Source: Chitinophagales bacterium (lineage in GTDB: Bacteria > Bacteroidota > Bacteroidia > Chitinophagales > UBA10324). From it: a stretch of DNA of 64,000 bases. This document shows positions 46,455 through 56,101 of this stretch, piece by piece. Location: contig JACDDS010000003.1 of NCBI GenBank assembly GCA_013816805.1, positions 198,582 to 262,581 on the forward strand, in the 5' to 3' direction. The translations under genes and the position numbers were made by a program. Every line of letters begins with the position of its first letter. The stretch's first letter is position 1. The notes under the pieces are model-generated. The model had not been told where the DNA came from. It saw only the letters and a program-made list of their open reading frames with translations, and did no database searches.

Positions 46455-48248
46455 TTATTCAAATAATTTTTGCTCGGCAATTTTTTTATCAATGGTATCA
46501 CTATCCACATGTTTGTCTTTTGCTTTTAGCCAATATTGAACAGCTCCATTTGTTTCACCCAGCTTATACAATACATTTCCATAGTGTTCCAGAATGGTTC
46601 CATCCTGGTCACCACCATTTTTCAGTGCTTTATCAAGCCATGTTTTTGCTTCCTGAAAGTCACCGGTCTTATACAATACCCACCCATAAGTATCTTCATA
46701 AGCGGGACTGTCCGGAACAAGCATATTTGCTTTCTCTGCCATGCTTTTTGCAATGGTCAGCTTTTCATCCCTTACAGAAAGGAAATAACTATAATTATTA
46801 AGTACATAAGCATTTTCAGGATCAAATACTAAAGCTAAGTCATAACTGCTATCAGACGCCTGGTTATTTTTGAGATAATAATAGGCATCCCCTATAACTG
46901 AATAAAATCCTGCAATTTGCTTCTTATCATCAGAGCCTATCTGAATGGCTTTTCCTATTGCAGTTATGGTTTCATTATACTTCTTCAATTGCATATTGGC
47001 ATATCCGTTAAAGTAAAATGCCAAAATCTGGTCAGGAAACAATTCTATTGCGCGGTTGCTGATTACCAGCAGTGAGTCATAGTTATTAATTCGGTCATTC
47101 AAATACATGATCTGTTGCCACACAGCAAATTTGCTGTTGTCAATTGCAACTGATTTTTTGTATTCAGTGATTGCATCCCCGAACTGATCCAGCTGGTTTA
47201 ATATGTCACCATATATGGCATGAGCTTTAGCATCATTGAGATGAGCATTTACCAGTTCCTTGCCCAGCTCTAATGCCTCCTGCTTTTTCTTCCCGTCTTT
47301 TTGAAGATAAGGAATATAAGAAAGCAAGGCCGGGATTTTTACATCGATATCCAAATCCGGGCTTGCAAAGGCTTTTTTTAAGGATTCAAAAGATTTTTCA
47401 TCTTCACCTTTTCTTGAATAATAAGTTGCCAGTACGAGGTTTGAACGGGGATCATCCGGGTCTATTTTTATCATTTCCTGAAGCACCTGGTAGGCTTTAT
47501 CATCCATTTTATTCGCTAAATAAAAATCAACAAGACGCGAATAGTTTCTCAGGTCATCCGGATTGTTATTTATTAATTTCTGAAGTTCTGCAGCGGCCTT
47601 ATCTGCCTTATTTAATTTGAGCCATAATTTTACTTTTTCATTTATAACATCTTCATTTACCCCAAATTTTTCTTCAATCTGATTGAAAATTTTTATCGAT
47701 TCTTCCGTCTGGTTATTCTGGTCAAGGAAGAAAGCTTTATTATACCATGCCATGGAATTGTCGGGATCTAACTGCAACATTTGATCGTATATCCTGATCG
47801 CTTCTTTATAGTTGCCGGTTCCGCCAAGTAGTGTACTATAAAGGTCCAGGTACCATTCATTTTGCGGATTCAGCTTGCCGGCCTGAGCAGCAAACGCAAG
47901 CGCATCCCCATACTGCTTCTGATCATAAAAAATTTTTGCAGCATTATAAAATGCCGCTGCATTATTCGGATCAATTTTTATACATTCTTTAAAAAGATTT
48001 AATGCCTGTTGGTTTTCTCCCAGCATTTTCATTTTCATTGCCTCAATAAATTTCTCCTGAGATGCAAGTGTTGCCGGATCAATCTCTTTCGGAGTGCGTG
48101 AAGCAATACTTGGATTTATTTTATTCTGACTAAGCGAGCCATGCTGTGATGAATCAGCTGAAGCCGGCTTTAAGGCTGAACAGGACGAAAATGCGACCCA
48201 CACTGAAACCAATAATCCATAATAAAAAAACAATTTCCTTTTCATCAT
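46455..48248 (-). CDS. TPR-repeat lipoprotein
   Basis: The 597-residue product has a lipoprotein signal (MKRKLFFYYGLLVSVWVAFS then SC). After a Ser/Pro-rich linker it carries about a dozen TPRs, for example QALNLFKECIKIDPNNAAAF, YKEAIRIYDQMLQLDPDNSM, DAITEYKKSVAIDNSKFAVW and AVQYWLKAKDKHVDSDTIDK at the end. It is anchored in an envelope membrane with the solenoid in the periplasm. Its position between the nucleotidyltransferase and the DUF4292 lipoprotein, on one strand and with gaps of about 40-50 bp, indicates co-transcription. It is probably an assembly or docking factor for the envelope; no direct evidence of partner. Confidence 0.88.
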   Translation of the reverse strand: MMKRKLFFYYGLLVSVWVAFSSCSALKPASADSSQHGSLSQNKINPSIASRTPKEIDPATLASQEKFIEAMKMKMLGENQQALNLFKECIKIDPNNAAAFYNAAKIFYDQKQYGDALAFAAQAGKLNPQNEWYLDLYSTLLGGTGNYKEAIRIYDQMLQLDPDNSMAWYNKAFFLDQNNQTEESIKIFNQIEEKFGVNEDVINEKVKLWLKLNKADKAAAELQKLINNNPDDLRNYSRLVDFYLANKMDDKAYQVLQEMIKIDPDDPRSNLVLATYYSRKGEDEKSFESLKKAFASPDLDIDVKIPALLSYIPYLQKDGKKKQEALELGKELVNAHLNDAKAHAIYGDILNQLDQFGDAITEYKKSVAIDNSKFAVWQQIMYLNDRINNYDSLLVISNRAIELFPDQILAFYFNGYANMQLKKYNETITAIGKAIQIGSDDKKQIAGFYSVIGDAYYYLKNNQASDSSYDLALVFDPENAYVLNNYSYFLSVRDEKLTIAKSMAEKANMLVPDSPAYEDTYGWVLYKTGDFQEAKTWLDKALKNGGDQDGTILEHYGNVLYKLGETNGAVQYWLKAKDKHVDSDTIDKKIAEQKLFE

Positions 48249-48285
48249 AATTCTTTATACAAGATGTCAGCCTGTTTATTGAAAC

Positions 48286-49287
48286 TTAAAAATTAGAAGA
48301 ATAATCTCCAATGCTTAATTCATCCATATGTCCAGTCATGATAACGTGATTTCCTATCATAGAGTTTTGTATTAAACGATTTTTTATCCTGGAATGTGTC
48401 TGAACAATAGAATTTTTCAAAATGCAATTTTCAATAATAGATTTTTCACCTATAGAAACATGAGGGCCTACTATGGAATTTTTTATTGAGGCACCTAAAC
48501 CTATAAAAGCAGGAGGGATAATTGTGGAATTCTCGATGATGGCACTTTGATCTATTAAATGATCATTTCGAAGATAATCCAGTACCTGGCGGTTAGTAGC
48601 AACTGTAGCATCCTTATTCCCACAATCGAGCCACTGCTTTACCTCGCCTGGGTAGAGCCGTAAACCTTTATTTTTCATGTGTTCCATCGCTGTTGTTAAT
48701 TGAAATTCACCCTTTTCCCGAATATCATGATCAATTAAATACTGCAATTCGTGTTTCAGATTTGCCCCATCCTTGAAATAATAGATACCGATTATTGCGA
48801 GGTCTGAGATTATTTCGGGAGATTTTTCAATAAATTCTATAATATAGCCTTCCTGTCCAATTTTCACGACTCCAAACTGCTGAGGATTCTCAACTTTATG
48901 AACCCAAATTACACCATCTGCCTCCTTATTAATTTTAAAGTCGGTATAAAAAAGTGTATCAGCAAAGGCGATAATTACATGTTCTTTTAGATACTCTTCT
49001 GCGCAAAGAATTGCATGAGCGGTGCCGAGTGGGTCAGCTTGTAAGTGAATGGATCCCGTGGCGCCAAGATTTTGTGCAATTTTCAATAAATTTTTTTCTA
49101 CCTCTTTTCCAAAATCACCAACAATAAAGGCAATATGGTCTATTTTATCTTCGCACATTTCTGCGATATATTCTACTAATCGCTGAACTATAGGTTTTCC
49201 CGCAATAGGTATTAACGGTTTTGGTGTTGTTAATGTATGAGGGCGCATACGCTTGCCCAGGCCCGCCATTGGAACAATAATTCTCAT
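48286..49287 (-). CDS. Sugar-phosphate nucleotidyltransferase with left-handed beta-helix
   Basis: The 333-residue protein starts RIIVPMAGLGKRMRPHTLTT, the GxGxR nucleotide-binding loop of NTP:sugar-1-phosphate transferases, followed by KPLIPIAGKPIVQRLVEYI. IIAFADTLFYTDF carries the metal-binding Asp. The C-terminal 90 residues are hexapeptide repeats (IIENSTIIPPAFIGLGASIK, SIVGPHVSIGEKSIIENCIL), forming a left-handed beta-helix as in GlmU- or GMPP-type enzymes. It activates a sugar-1-phosphate as NDP-sugar for surface glycans; the sugar is unknown. It belongs to the minus-strand envelope operon, downstream of dut and the flippase. Confidence 0.9.
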   Translation of the reverse strand: MRIIVPMAGLGKRMRPHTLTTPKPLIPIAGKPIVQRLVEYIAEMCEDKIDHIAFIVGDFGKEVEKNLLKIAQNLGATGSIHLQADPLGTAHAILCAEEYLKEHVIIAFADTLFYTDFKINKEADGVIWVHKVENPQQFGVVKIGQEGYIIEFIEKSPEIISDLAIIGIYYFKDGANLKHELQYLIDHDIREKGEFQLTTAMEHMKNKGLRLYPGEVKQWLDCGNKDATVATNRQVLDYLRNDHLIDQSAIIENSTIIPPAFIGLGASIKNSIVGPHVSIGEKSIIENCILKNSIVQTHSRIKNRLIQNSMIGNHVIMTGHMDELSIGDYSSNF

Positions 49288-49389
49288 TCTTTTCGCTGCT
49301 TTGTTAATACTGCAATTATTTTTTATACATTAAAAGCTTTAAAATGGTGAGTGACGGAAATGCATCAATTATTCTGTAGGATTGCGCCG

Positions 49390-49824
49390 TCATTTTAACC
49401 CGGTATGTCCGAATCCACCTGCGCCGCGATCGGTAGTTTCCAGTTGCTCTACTAAATTCCATTCAATCCTTTCATATTTTGTAATGATCATTTGAGCTAT
49501 CCGCTCTCCGTTTTCTATTACCTGCAATTCATTTGAAAGGTTGATCATGATAATCTTAATTTCTCCCCTGTAATCTGAATCTATTGTACCGGGTGTATTA
49601 AGCAACGATATCCCCTTTTTTAAGGCCAGCCCGCTGCGGGGTCGGATTTGTGCTTCGAACCCATCCGGTAATTCCACGGAAAATCCCGTTGGAATTAACT
49701 TTCTTTCCAATGGCTGTAAAACTACCTGCTCCTCAAGATGGGCTCTCAAATCCAATCCTGCCGATCCACTGGTTTCATATGCAGGCAATGGATTTTGGGA
49801 GCGGTTAATTACCTTTATTTTCAT
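49390..49824 (-). CDS. dut: dUTP diphosphatase
   Basis: The 144-residue enzyme hydrolyses dUTP to dUMP, preventing uracil incorporation and feeding dTMP synthesis. Motif 1 is AGLDLRA (residues 23-29), motif 2 is [12 protein letters not shown], motif 3 is [14 protein letters not shown], motif 4 is GERIAQMII and motif 5 the C-terminal [10 protein letters not shown] arm. All five trimer motifs are intact. It lies between the flippase and the nucleotidyltransferase on the minus strand, an arrangement often seen in Bacteroidota. Confidence 0.97.
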   Translation of the reverse strand: MKIKVINRSQNPLPAYETSGSAGLDLRAHLEEQVVLQPLERKLIPTGFSVELPDGFEAQIRPRSGLALKKGISLLNTPGTIDSDYRGEIKIIMINLSNELQVIENGERIAQMIITKYERIEWNLVEQLETTDRGAGGFGHTGLK

Positions 49825-49953
49825 AGGTCGGGATAATCAGATTGATGATAAGAATAACAAGTTAAGTAATACCATATTCCTACTATATAACTATTAAATT
49901 AATCAGCAATCAAACTTTCACGTAATTAACAAAAGATAATAGTCAAAAAATCC

Positions 49954-51462
49954 TCATCCTATAGCTTTAAATATTTTGATCTGACCAGTTTCAAAAATAT
50001 AAACAATAAATAAAAATGCAGCCAGAAATAAAGTTCCAACCAGGTAATTCAGATAATGGATAGATGCATTACTTAAGCTTATAATCTGGTTTCCGGATAT
50101 AAAAAGAATTACCGAAATGATTAAATAAGTAAAAAATCTTTTCACATCGTACGGAACAGGGTAGTATCGTTGTCCAAGCAAAAATGATACTATCATCATG
50201 GATCCATAACAAATGAATGTTACCCACGAGGAGCCATAGTAGCCATATGTTGGTATCCAGAGCCAGTTAAGTAAAAATGTAATGATCACTCCACCAAAGG
50301 CAATCAGGGACCCTGCAAAGTTTTTATTAGTGAGCTTATACCAGATTGTAAGGTTATAATAGACACCAAGAAAAAAGTTGGCCATCAGTAAAACAGGTAC
50401 TACACGAACGCCTTCATAATATTCCTTCCCCATAAAAATTTCCTTAAAAAAATCCATAAACAAGGTAACGAGTAAAAAGATAAAGCAGCAGAAAATCACA
50501 AAGAAATTCATGGTGCGGGCATAAGTGAGCTGTGGATTCTGTTTCTTTGATTCGCCAAAAAAGAAAGGCTCCGCTGCCATGCGATATGCCTGCACAAAAA
50601 GGGTCATTAGCAGGCTCATCTTATAACAGGCTCCGAATACACCCAGTGCATGAAGAGCTTCATCATATGTTCCATTCCACCTTCGTGTGAGAAGGATTCT
50701 GCTCAATAATTCATTTCCCATTCCTGCGAGTCCCACTATAATAAGGGGCCAGGCGTATCTAAGCATTTCCTTCCACAAGCCGATGCTGATTTTCCAATGT
50801 CTGATAAAAAAATATCGTGACATTGCTACTATGGTAGCAATGCTGGCTATAAGGCTTGAAATAAAAATATACTTTACCCCAAGCGCGGGATTGTAAATGA
50901 CGTGGATAAAGCCACAAATTGAAGAAAAAGACGGATACTCTAATATGCACGGGCATACAATAAGAAATAAAATATTGAAAAAAACATTGAAGCTGATGTT
51001 AACCACCTTGAAGGTTGCAAAACGGATGGGCCGGTTTTCTTGCCTCAGATGCGCAAAAGGAATGGTGACAATTGCATCAAGACCGAGTATCAGGGCAAGT
51101 ATGGTTACATATTCAGTATGACCATAAAACTGCATTGCGGAAGCAATTGGAACCCTGAAAACTATAAGTGTAGCAGAAAACAGCAGTGAGGTAAATAATA
51201 TGGATGCTATGCCGGTATCGTACACCGGCTTTTTATCTTCCCGGAGTGTAGCATAGCGAAAAAACGCAGTTTCCATACCATAGGTAAAAAGGATATTTAG
51301 AAAACCTGCATAAGCATAAAACTGCGTTACTACTCCGAATGCTTCCGGATGGAAAACACGGGTTTGTATAGGTACTAAGGCATAATTAAGAAAGCGTGCA
51401 AGAATACTGCTGACACCGTAAATCGCCGTTTGTTGAGCAAGCTTCTTAACAAGAGAATTCAA
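49954..51462 (-). CDS. Polysaccharide flippase (Wzx/MATE-like oligosaccharide exporter)
   Basis: The 502-residue protein has about 14 membrane helices in the MOP-superfamily pattern. The N-terminus QTAIYGVSSILARFLNYALV is the conserved first helix of Wzx/RfbX proteins (polysaccharide biosynthesis family), and QTRVFHPEAFGVVTQFYAYA follows. It flips lipid-linked oligosaccharides across the inner membrane. Its place at the head of the dut/nucleotidyltransferase/TPR/DUF4292/EnvC operon suggests a glycan linked to the general envelope rather than a large variable O-antigen locus. There is about 90 bp to the DUF4293 gene upstream. Confidence 0.88.
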   Translation of the reverse strand: MNSLVKKLAQQTAIYGVSSILARFLNYALVPIQTRVFHPEAFGVVTQFYAYAGFLNILFTYGMETAFFRYATLREDKKPVYDTGIASILFTSLLFSATLIVFRVPIASAMQFYGHTEYVTILALILGLDAIVTIPFAHLRQENRPIRFATFKVVNISFNVFFNILFLIVCPCILEYPSFSSICGFIHVIYNPALGVKYIFISSLIASIATIVAMSRYFFIRHWKISIGLWKEMLRYAWPLIIVGLAGMGNELLSRILLTRRWNGTYDEALHALGVFGACYKMSLLMTLFVQAYRMAAEPFFFGESKKQNPQLTYARTMNFFVIFCCFIFLLVTLFMDFFKEIFMGKEYYEGVRVVPVLLMANFFLGVYYNLTIWYKLTNKNFAGSLIAFGGVIITFLLNWLWIPTYGYYGSSWVTFICYGSMMIVSFLLGQRYYPVPYDVKRFFTYLIISVILFISGNQIISLSNASIHYLNYLVGTLFLAAFLFIVYIFETGQIKIFKAIG

Positions 51463-51555
51463 CAGTAGGTTTTTTCGGGCGCGAAGATAGGTGTATTGTT
51501 TTAAGAAGAACCATGGCAGACCCTGATGCCGGCGAAATAATAAAAACGATCAAGT

Positions 51556-51990
51556 TTAACGCAGCCTGTTCATAGATCTTATGAGGGCTTCGTCCTTCAA
51601 AATTCCTATTCGTGCAAGAATATTTAAAATCATTCCGATTAAAGGTAAATAAGCACCTGTTTTAAATTCAGCAATATTAAAATTTTGGAAAATATGACTT
51701 TCAGTTTGGATAATTATAAGTGCCCAAATGAGGTAAATAATAAAGAGGAGAATATTTCCTGTGCAGAATTGCAGTTGCCTTTTTCTGTTTTTGAAAAGAA
51801 AAATAGCAACCAGATGTGAAAAAACTAAGATCGCCGCCACTGGCATTAAAAATATATGGGTGCCTGCACCTACTGTATTAAGCCCTTCCGCGCTGTATCC
51901 TCGTGTAGTTTGCCAGACAGGGAAAAAAAGTAAGAGAACTATACAACCTAAGGAAAGCAGCAGGTACACAGTTTGAAGACGCTGTAGCAT
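51556..51990 (-). CDS. DUF4293 four-helix membrane protein
   Basis: The 144-residue protein has four hydrophobic segments (VYLLLSLGCIVLLLFFPVW, IFLMPVAAILVFSHLVAIFL, ILLFIIYLIWALIIIQ and YLPLIGMILNILARIGI). The start MLQRLQTVYLLL and the end DEALIRSMNRLR are typical of the Bacteroidota DUF4293 family. It sits in the inner membrane. Function is unknown. It is divergent from the thiolase gene, 94 bp away, and upstream of the flippase on the same strand. Confidence 0.88.
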   Translation of the reverse strand: MLQRLQTVYLLLSLGCIVLLLFFPVWQTTRGYSAEGLNTVGAGTHIFLMPVAAILVFSHLVAIFLFKNRKRQLQFCTGNILLFIIYLIWALIIIQTESHIFQNFNIAEFKTGAYLPLIGMILNILARIGILKDEALIRSMNRLR

Positions 51991-52051
51991 ATTGGGGCGA
52001 ATATTTTAACAATCCGGGCAGAGTTGGCAAATGTATCTGCCTTACTAATAG

Positions 52052-52059
52052 TAATTTTG
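52052..52059 (+). promoter_or_regulatory. Probable -7 element of the thiolase gene
   Basis: TAATTTTG fits TAnnTTTG, 25 bp before the ATG at 52085. The nearest -33-like TTGG is about 24 bp away, so spacing is loose. Confidence 0.4.
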
Positions 52060-52084
52060 CGGGCTGCAAGTTAAATAAGATTGA

Positions 52085-53287
52085 ATGAATACCGTATATG
52101 TTATTGATGCTATTCGGACCCCTATAGGAAAATACGGAGGCGCTTTAAGTTCTGTTCGTCCTGACGATCTTGCTGCTACCGTTATTAAATCTATTATAGA
52201 ACGGAATCCTAATATAGATACAGACCTTATCGAAGATGTAATATTGGGCGATGCCAACCAGGCTGGTGAAGACAACCGTAATGTAGCAAGGATGGCGCTT
52301 CTCCTGGCTGGATTACCTGTACATATTGCTGGTTCCACAGTAAACAGGTTGTGCGCTTCCGGACTTGATGCAATAATAAATGCAAGCCGGGCTATTCGCT
52401 GTGGTGATGGAGATGTGTATTTAGCAGGAGGTGTTGAAAGTATGAGCCGCGCTCCTTTTGTAATGGCGAAATCAGAAACTCCTTTTGATAGAAAGCCCGA
52501 GGTTTTTGACACCACCATTGGCTGGCGCTTTATAAATAAAAATCTGGCCGACAAATATTACCCTTTTTCCATGGGTCAAACAGCTGAAAATATTGCTAAG
52601 AAATGGAAAATTAAAAGGGAGGAACAGGATGAATTTGCTTTCCATTCATCATCAAAATATGAAAAGGCTTTTGAGAAGGAAAAATTTAAAGAAGAAATAG
52701 TTCCTGTTTATGTCAGAATAAATAAAGAGGAGGAAATTTTTGTTATAAAAGATGAGCAACCACGTCTTCCATCCCTGGAAAAGCTTGCAGCTTTAAAACC
52801 CGCCTTTATGGAAAATGGAACTGTTACGGCGGGTAATTCTTCCGGCATAAATGATGGAGCTGCCATGCTGCTGCTCGCTTCTGAAAATGCAGTAAAAAGA
52901 TTTAATTTGATGCCTATGGCCCGAATAGTGGGCAGTGCAGTAGCCGGAGTGGAGCCCGAATTTATGGGCATTGGGCCTGTTCCTGCCACACAAAAAGCGT
53001 TGAAACGGGCGAATGTTGATTTGGAGGATATTGACCTTGTTGAGCTAAATGAAGCTTTTGCCTCTCAATCTATTGCATGCATCCGGGAGTTGGATTTAAA
53101 TCCAAAGAAGGTTAACGTGAATGGAGGTGCCATAGCAATTGGCCATCCATTAGGCTGCAGCGGTGCAAGAATTTCCACCACTTTGCTTCATGAAATGAAG
53201 CGTAATAAAGCTAAATATGGATTGGCGACCATGTGTGTAGGTGTTGGGCAGGGTGCATCTGTTATTTATGAAGGCATTGATCTATAG
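52085..53287 (+). CDS. Acetyl-CoA/3-ketoacyl-CoA thiolase
   Basis: The 400-residue protein is a thiolase. The N-terminal VYVIDAIRTPIGKYGGALS is the family opening. The nucleophile Cys lies in NRLCASGLDAIINA at about residue 90. NEAFASQSIACIREL carries a conserved substrate-binding loop. The C-terminal GGAIAIGHPLGCSGARIST carries the catalytic His and second Cys. It cleaves or condenses acyl-CoA with acetyl-CoA in beta-oxidation or ketone/aromatic degradation; the sequence resembles beta-ketoadipyl-CoA thiolase (PcaF-like) as well as FadA/AtoB, so I leave the symbol empty. It has its own probable promoter and stands about 100 bp upstream of truA. Confidence 0.95.
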   Translation: MNTVYVIDAIRTPIGKYGGALSSVRPDDLAATVIKSIIERNPNIDTDLIEDVILGDANQAGEDNRNVARMALLLAGLPVHIAGSTVNRLCASGLDAIINASRAIRCGDGDVYLAGGVESMSRAPFVMAKSETPFDRKPEVFDTTIGWRFINKNLADKYYPFSMGQTAENIAKKWKIKREEQDEFAFHSSSKYEKAFEKEKFKEEIVPVYVRINKEEEIFVIKDEQPRLPSLEKLAALKPAFMENGTVTAGNSSGINDGAAMLLLASENAVKRFNLMPMARIVGSAVAGVEPEFMGIGPVPATQKALKRANVDLEDIDLVELNEAFASQSIACIRELDLNPKKVNVNGGAIAIGHPLGCSGARISTTLLHEMKRNKAKYGLATMCVGVGQGASVIYEGIDL

Positions 53288-53390
53288 TAAGATATATGAT
53301 TGGTAAAAAAAATAAACTTCGGGGTCAGGGTGAGACAATTCTAACGGATCCCTTTAAGTTGTTACCTCGTAAAGAAAAAAATAGCTCCCG

Positions 53391-54161
53391 GTGATCCGCA
53401 GAGTTGTTATAGAACTCTGTTATAATGGTAGCAGGTACCAGGGCTGGCAAATTCAAAAGAATACAGATAATACCATACAGCGTGAGGTTAATGAAAAGCT
53501 TTCTATATTATTCAGGGAAAAGATAATGGTATTGGCATCCGGGCGCACTGATTCCGGAGTGCATGCCAGACAAAATTTTGTTCATTTTGATACAGACAAG
53601 GAAATTTTACCTGATTTTTTAAGAAGAATGAATTTTTTGTTGTCACGTGATATTTCGTTGAAAAATGTTTTTATTGCTAATGAAAATTTTAATGCCCGAT
53701 TTGATGCCAAAGCCCGCAGCTACCAATATTTAATTTCTTATGAAAAAAACCCTTTCATTTCAGAATTCAGCTGCTATTATCCCTATCCGGAATTATCCGT
53801 GACCACGTTGAACGAGGCAGCAAAACTCTTTCAATCCCATACCGACTTTGCCGCTTTTAGTAAAAGAAGGACGCAAGTAAAAACCTCTCTGTGTAAAATC
53901 AGTTTTGCATGCTGGCATTTTGACGCAAAAGAAAATCTTTTGACATTCAACATTACGGCCAACCGGTTTCTGCGCGGTATGGTTCGTGGTATTGTTGCAA
54001 CATCTATTCGTTATGCAAGGCAAAAAATAACACTGGAAGATTTGAATACTATCCTTAAAAGCGGACAGCCACACAAAACTGACTTTTCGGCTCCTGCACA
54101 GGGATTAACATTAATGAGCGTAGAATATAAAAAGGACCAATTGCAAAAATTAAAATTTTAG
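53391..54161 (+). CDS. truA: tRNA pseudouridine synthase A
   Basis: The 256-residue enzyme converts uridines 38-40 in the tRNA anticodon stem-loop to pseudouridine. The start is a GTG at 53391 (MIRRVVIELCYNGSRYQGWQ). The catalytic Asp lies in ASGRTDSGVHARQNFV at about residue 55. RSYQYLISYEKNPF and FLRGMVRGIVATSIRYARQK are later conserved motifs. Length is normal. It is followed by the ABC exporter gene on the same strand. Confidence 0.95.
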   Translation: MIRRVVIELCYNGSRYQGWQIQKNTDNTIQREVNEKLSILFREKIMVLASGRTDSGVHARQNFVHFDTDKEILPDFLRRMNFLLSRDISLKNVFIANENFNARFDAKARSYQYLISYEKNPFISEFSCYYPYPELSVTTLNEAAKLFQSHTDFAAFSKRRTQVKTSLCKISFACWHFDAKENLLTFNITANRFLRGMVRGIVATSIRYARQKITLEDLNTILKSGQPHKTDFSAPAQGLTLMSVEYKKDQLQKLKF

Positions 54162-54215
54162 TCCGGAACTATGCCTTTTAGAAATTGATTTAATTTTAAT
54201 TCCAAAATATAAATT

Positions 54216-55979
54216 CTGAAAAAGTTTATTAATAAGGTAATTGATATAACGCTGCTTCGCAGGATTCTGCGGCTTGCATCTCCTTATAAAAAACAGTTCT
54301 ACGTGGCCGTTACTATTGCGGTACTTATGGCTTCCCTTTCTCCGTTAAACCCTTATCTGATCCAGATTACCATAGATAAATATATTATCAATGGTAATTG
54401 GAACAAGCTTCTGATGATGACAGGTATTTTATTTGGCATTCTTACTATACAGGCAATTCTTACCTATAATTTCACTTTTACTACCAATTGGTTGGGACAA
54501 TCCATTGTTCGGGATCTCAGATCAAAAGTTTACGACCATTTACTACATCTGAACCTTGGTTTTTTTGACCGTACACCTTTAGGTACCGCTACCACTCGCA
54601 CTATTAATGATGTAGAGGCAATCAACGACATATTTGCTGAAGGAGTAATAACCATTTTAAGTGATTTATTAACCATCGTCGCCGTGTTGGGAATGATGTT
54701 TTATTTATCATGGCAGCTCACCTTTGTTTGTCTTTCCGTATTGCCGATCCTTTTCGTGGCAGCATATATTTTCAAAGAAGGTATTCGAAAGTCTTTTACT
54801 GAAGTAAGGAATCAGGTGGCGCGGCTGAATGGGTTTTTACAGGAGCATATATCAGGAATGAGCGTGGTGCAAATATTTAATGCTGAAAGCCGCGAAATAA
54901 AAAAGTTTGAGCTTATCAATCGCGATCACCGCGATGCAAATATCCGGTCTATCTGGTATTATTCTATATTTTTTCCGGTAGTGGAAATAATCTCATCTAT
55001 GGCCCTTGGCTTACTGGTTTGGTACGGTGCATACGAGGTGCTTAAAGATAAGACTACAGTAGGCGTAATGATTTCTTTTATCTTGTATATCAATTTACTT
55101 TTTCGCCCTATTCGAATGCTTGCAGATAAGTTCAATACGTTGCAAATGGGTATGGTTGCCAGTGAGCGGGTATTCAAGCTTCTTGATCACCGCGATAAAA
55201 TGGTTAATACAGGTGCAAAAATAGCAGAGCACATTCACGGTGACCTTGAATTCGACAAAGTTTGGTTTGCTTATACCGAGGAAAATTTTGTTTTAAAAAA
55301 TGTATCGTTTGATATGGAAGCGGGCCAGACACTTGCGATAGTGGGAGCAACCGGGGCAGGAAAAACTTCTATTATCAGCATATTAAACCGTCTTTATGAA
55401 ATTCAGAAAGGAGCTATTTTTTTGGATGGAGTGAATCTGAAGGAATATGATTTGCTATCACTTCGCAGCAAAATAGCGGTAGTCCTGCAGGATGTATTTC
55501 TTTTCTCTGGTTCGGTAATGGATAATATTACTCTTAGAAATCCCGGCATTTCGGAAGAACAGGTGCGACATGCTGCAAGGCTCTGCGGCATAGATCAGTG
55601 GATAGAAAGGCTTCCTGATAAATATCATTTCAACGTGATGGAGCGCGGCGCAACGCTTTCCATTGGACAGAGACAATTAATTTCTTTTGTCCGTGCCCTG
55701 GTGTTTAATCCTAAGATTCTTATTCTGGATGAAGCCACTTCTTCCATAGATACGGAATCTGAACTGTTAATTCAAAATGCAATTGAGAAACTGATTGAAG
55801 GAAGAACGTCTATTATCATAGCTCATCGCCTCTCCACCATTCAGCATGCAGACAAGATACTGGTATTGGATAAAGGTGAAGTAAAAGAGATGGGAACCCA
55901 TGAAGAACTGCTTGCCCGCGACGGACATTATAAAAATTTATATGAGCTCCAGTTTAAGAAAAAGGAAGTTACGGTGTAG
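54216..55979 (+). CDS. ABC transporter, fused permease-ATPase exporter (non-standard start)
   Basis: The half-transporter has six membrane helices (VTIAVLMASLSPLNPYLIQI, then others) and a C-terminal ATPase. It has Walker A GATGAGKTS, a Q-loop in VLQDVFLFSG, the signature LSIGQRQLISFVRAL, Walker B ILILDEATSSIDTES and switch His in IIAHRLSTIQ. The MsbA/lipid-A-like exporter family begins with a conserved segment that here is LLRRILRLASPYKKQFYVAV. This segment lies upstream of the first GTG (54303), in the same frame, but no ATG/GTG/TTG precedes it before the stop at 54210. The likely starts are CTG at 54216 or ATT at 54213, giving 587-588 residues. The exported substrate is unknown. Confidence 0.88.
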   Translation: MKKFINKVIDITLLRRILRLASPYKKQFYVAVTIAVLMASLSPLNPYLIQITIDKYIINGNWNKLLMMTGILFGILTIQAILTYNFTFTTNWLGQSIVRDLRSKVYDHLLHLNLGFFDRTPLGTATTRTINDVEAINDIFAEGVITILSDLLTIVAVLGMMFYLSWQLTFVCLSVLPILFVAAYIFKEGIRKSFTEVRNQVARLNGFLQEHISGMSVVQIFNAESREIKKFELINRDHRDANIRSIWYYSIFFPVVEIISSMALGLLVWYGAYEVLKDKTTVGVMISFILYINLLFRPIRMLADKFNTLQMGMVASERVFKLLDHRDKMVNTGAKIAEHIHGDLEFDKVWFAYTEENFVLKNVSFDMEAGQTLAIVGATGAGKTSIISILNRLYEIQKGAIFLDGVNLKEYDLLSLRSKIAVVLQDVFLFSGSVMDNITLRNPGISEEQVRHAARLCGIDQWIERLPDKYHFNVMERGATLSIGQRQLISFVRALVFNPKILILDEATSSIDTESELLIQNAIEKLIEGRTSIIIAHRLSTIQHADKILVLDKGEVKEMGTHEELLARDGHYKNLYELQFKKKEVTV

Positions 55980-56101
55980 CTGGCTCTCCCGTCTCATTCC
56001 AGATTTTTTGACCTGCAGCTTCATTTAAGGTAACCTATAGTGCAGAAAAGAAACTACGGATGAATCGACAGGTCCTATCAAAATTATCAACTGATACATT
56101 A

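Noticed and set aside
47273-47620. 115-residue plus-strand frame within the TPR lipoprotein gene
   Set aside because: Antisense shadow of a repeat-rich gene; no start signal or homology visible.
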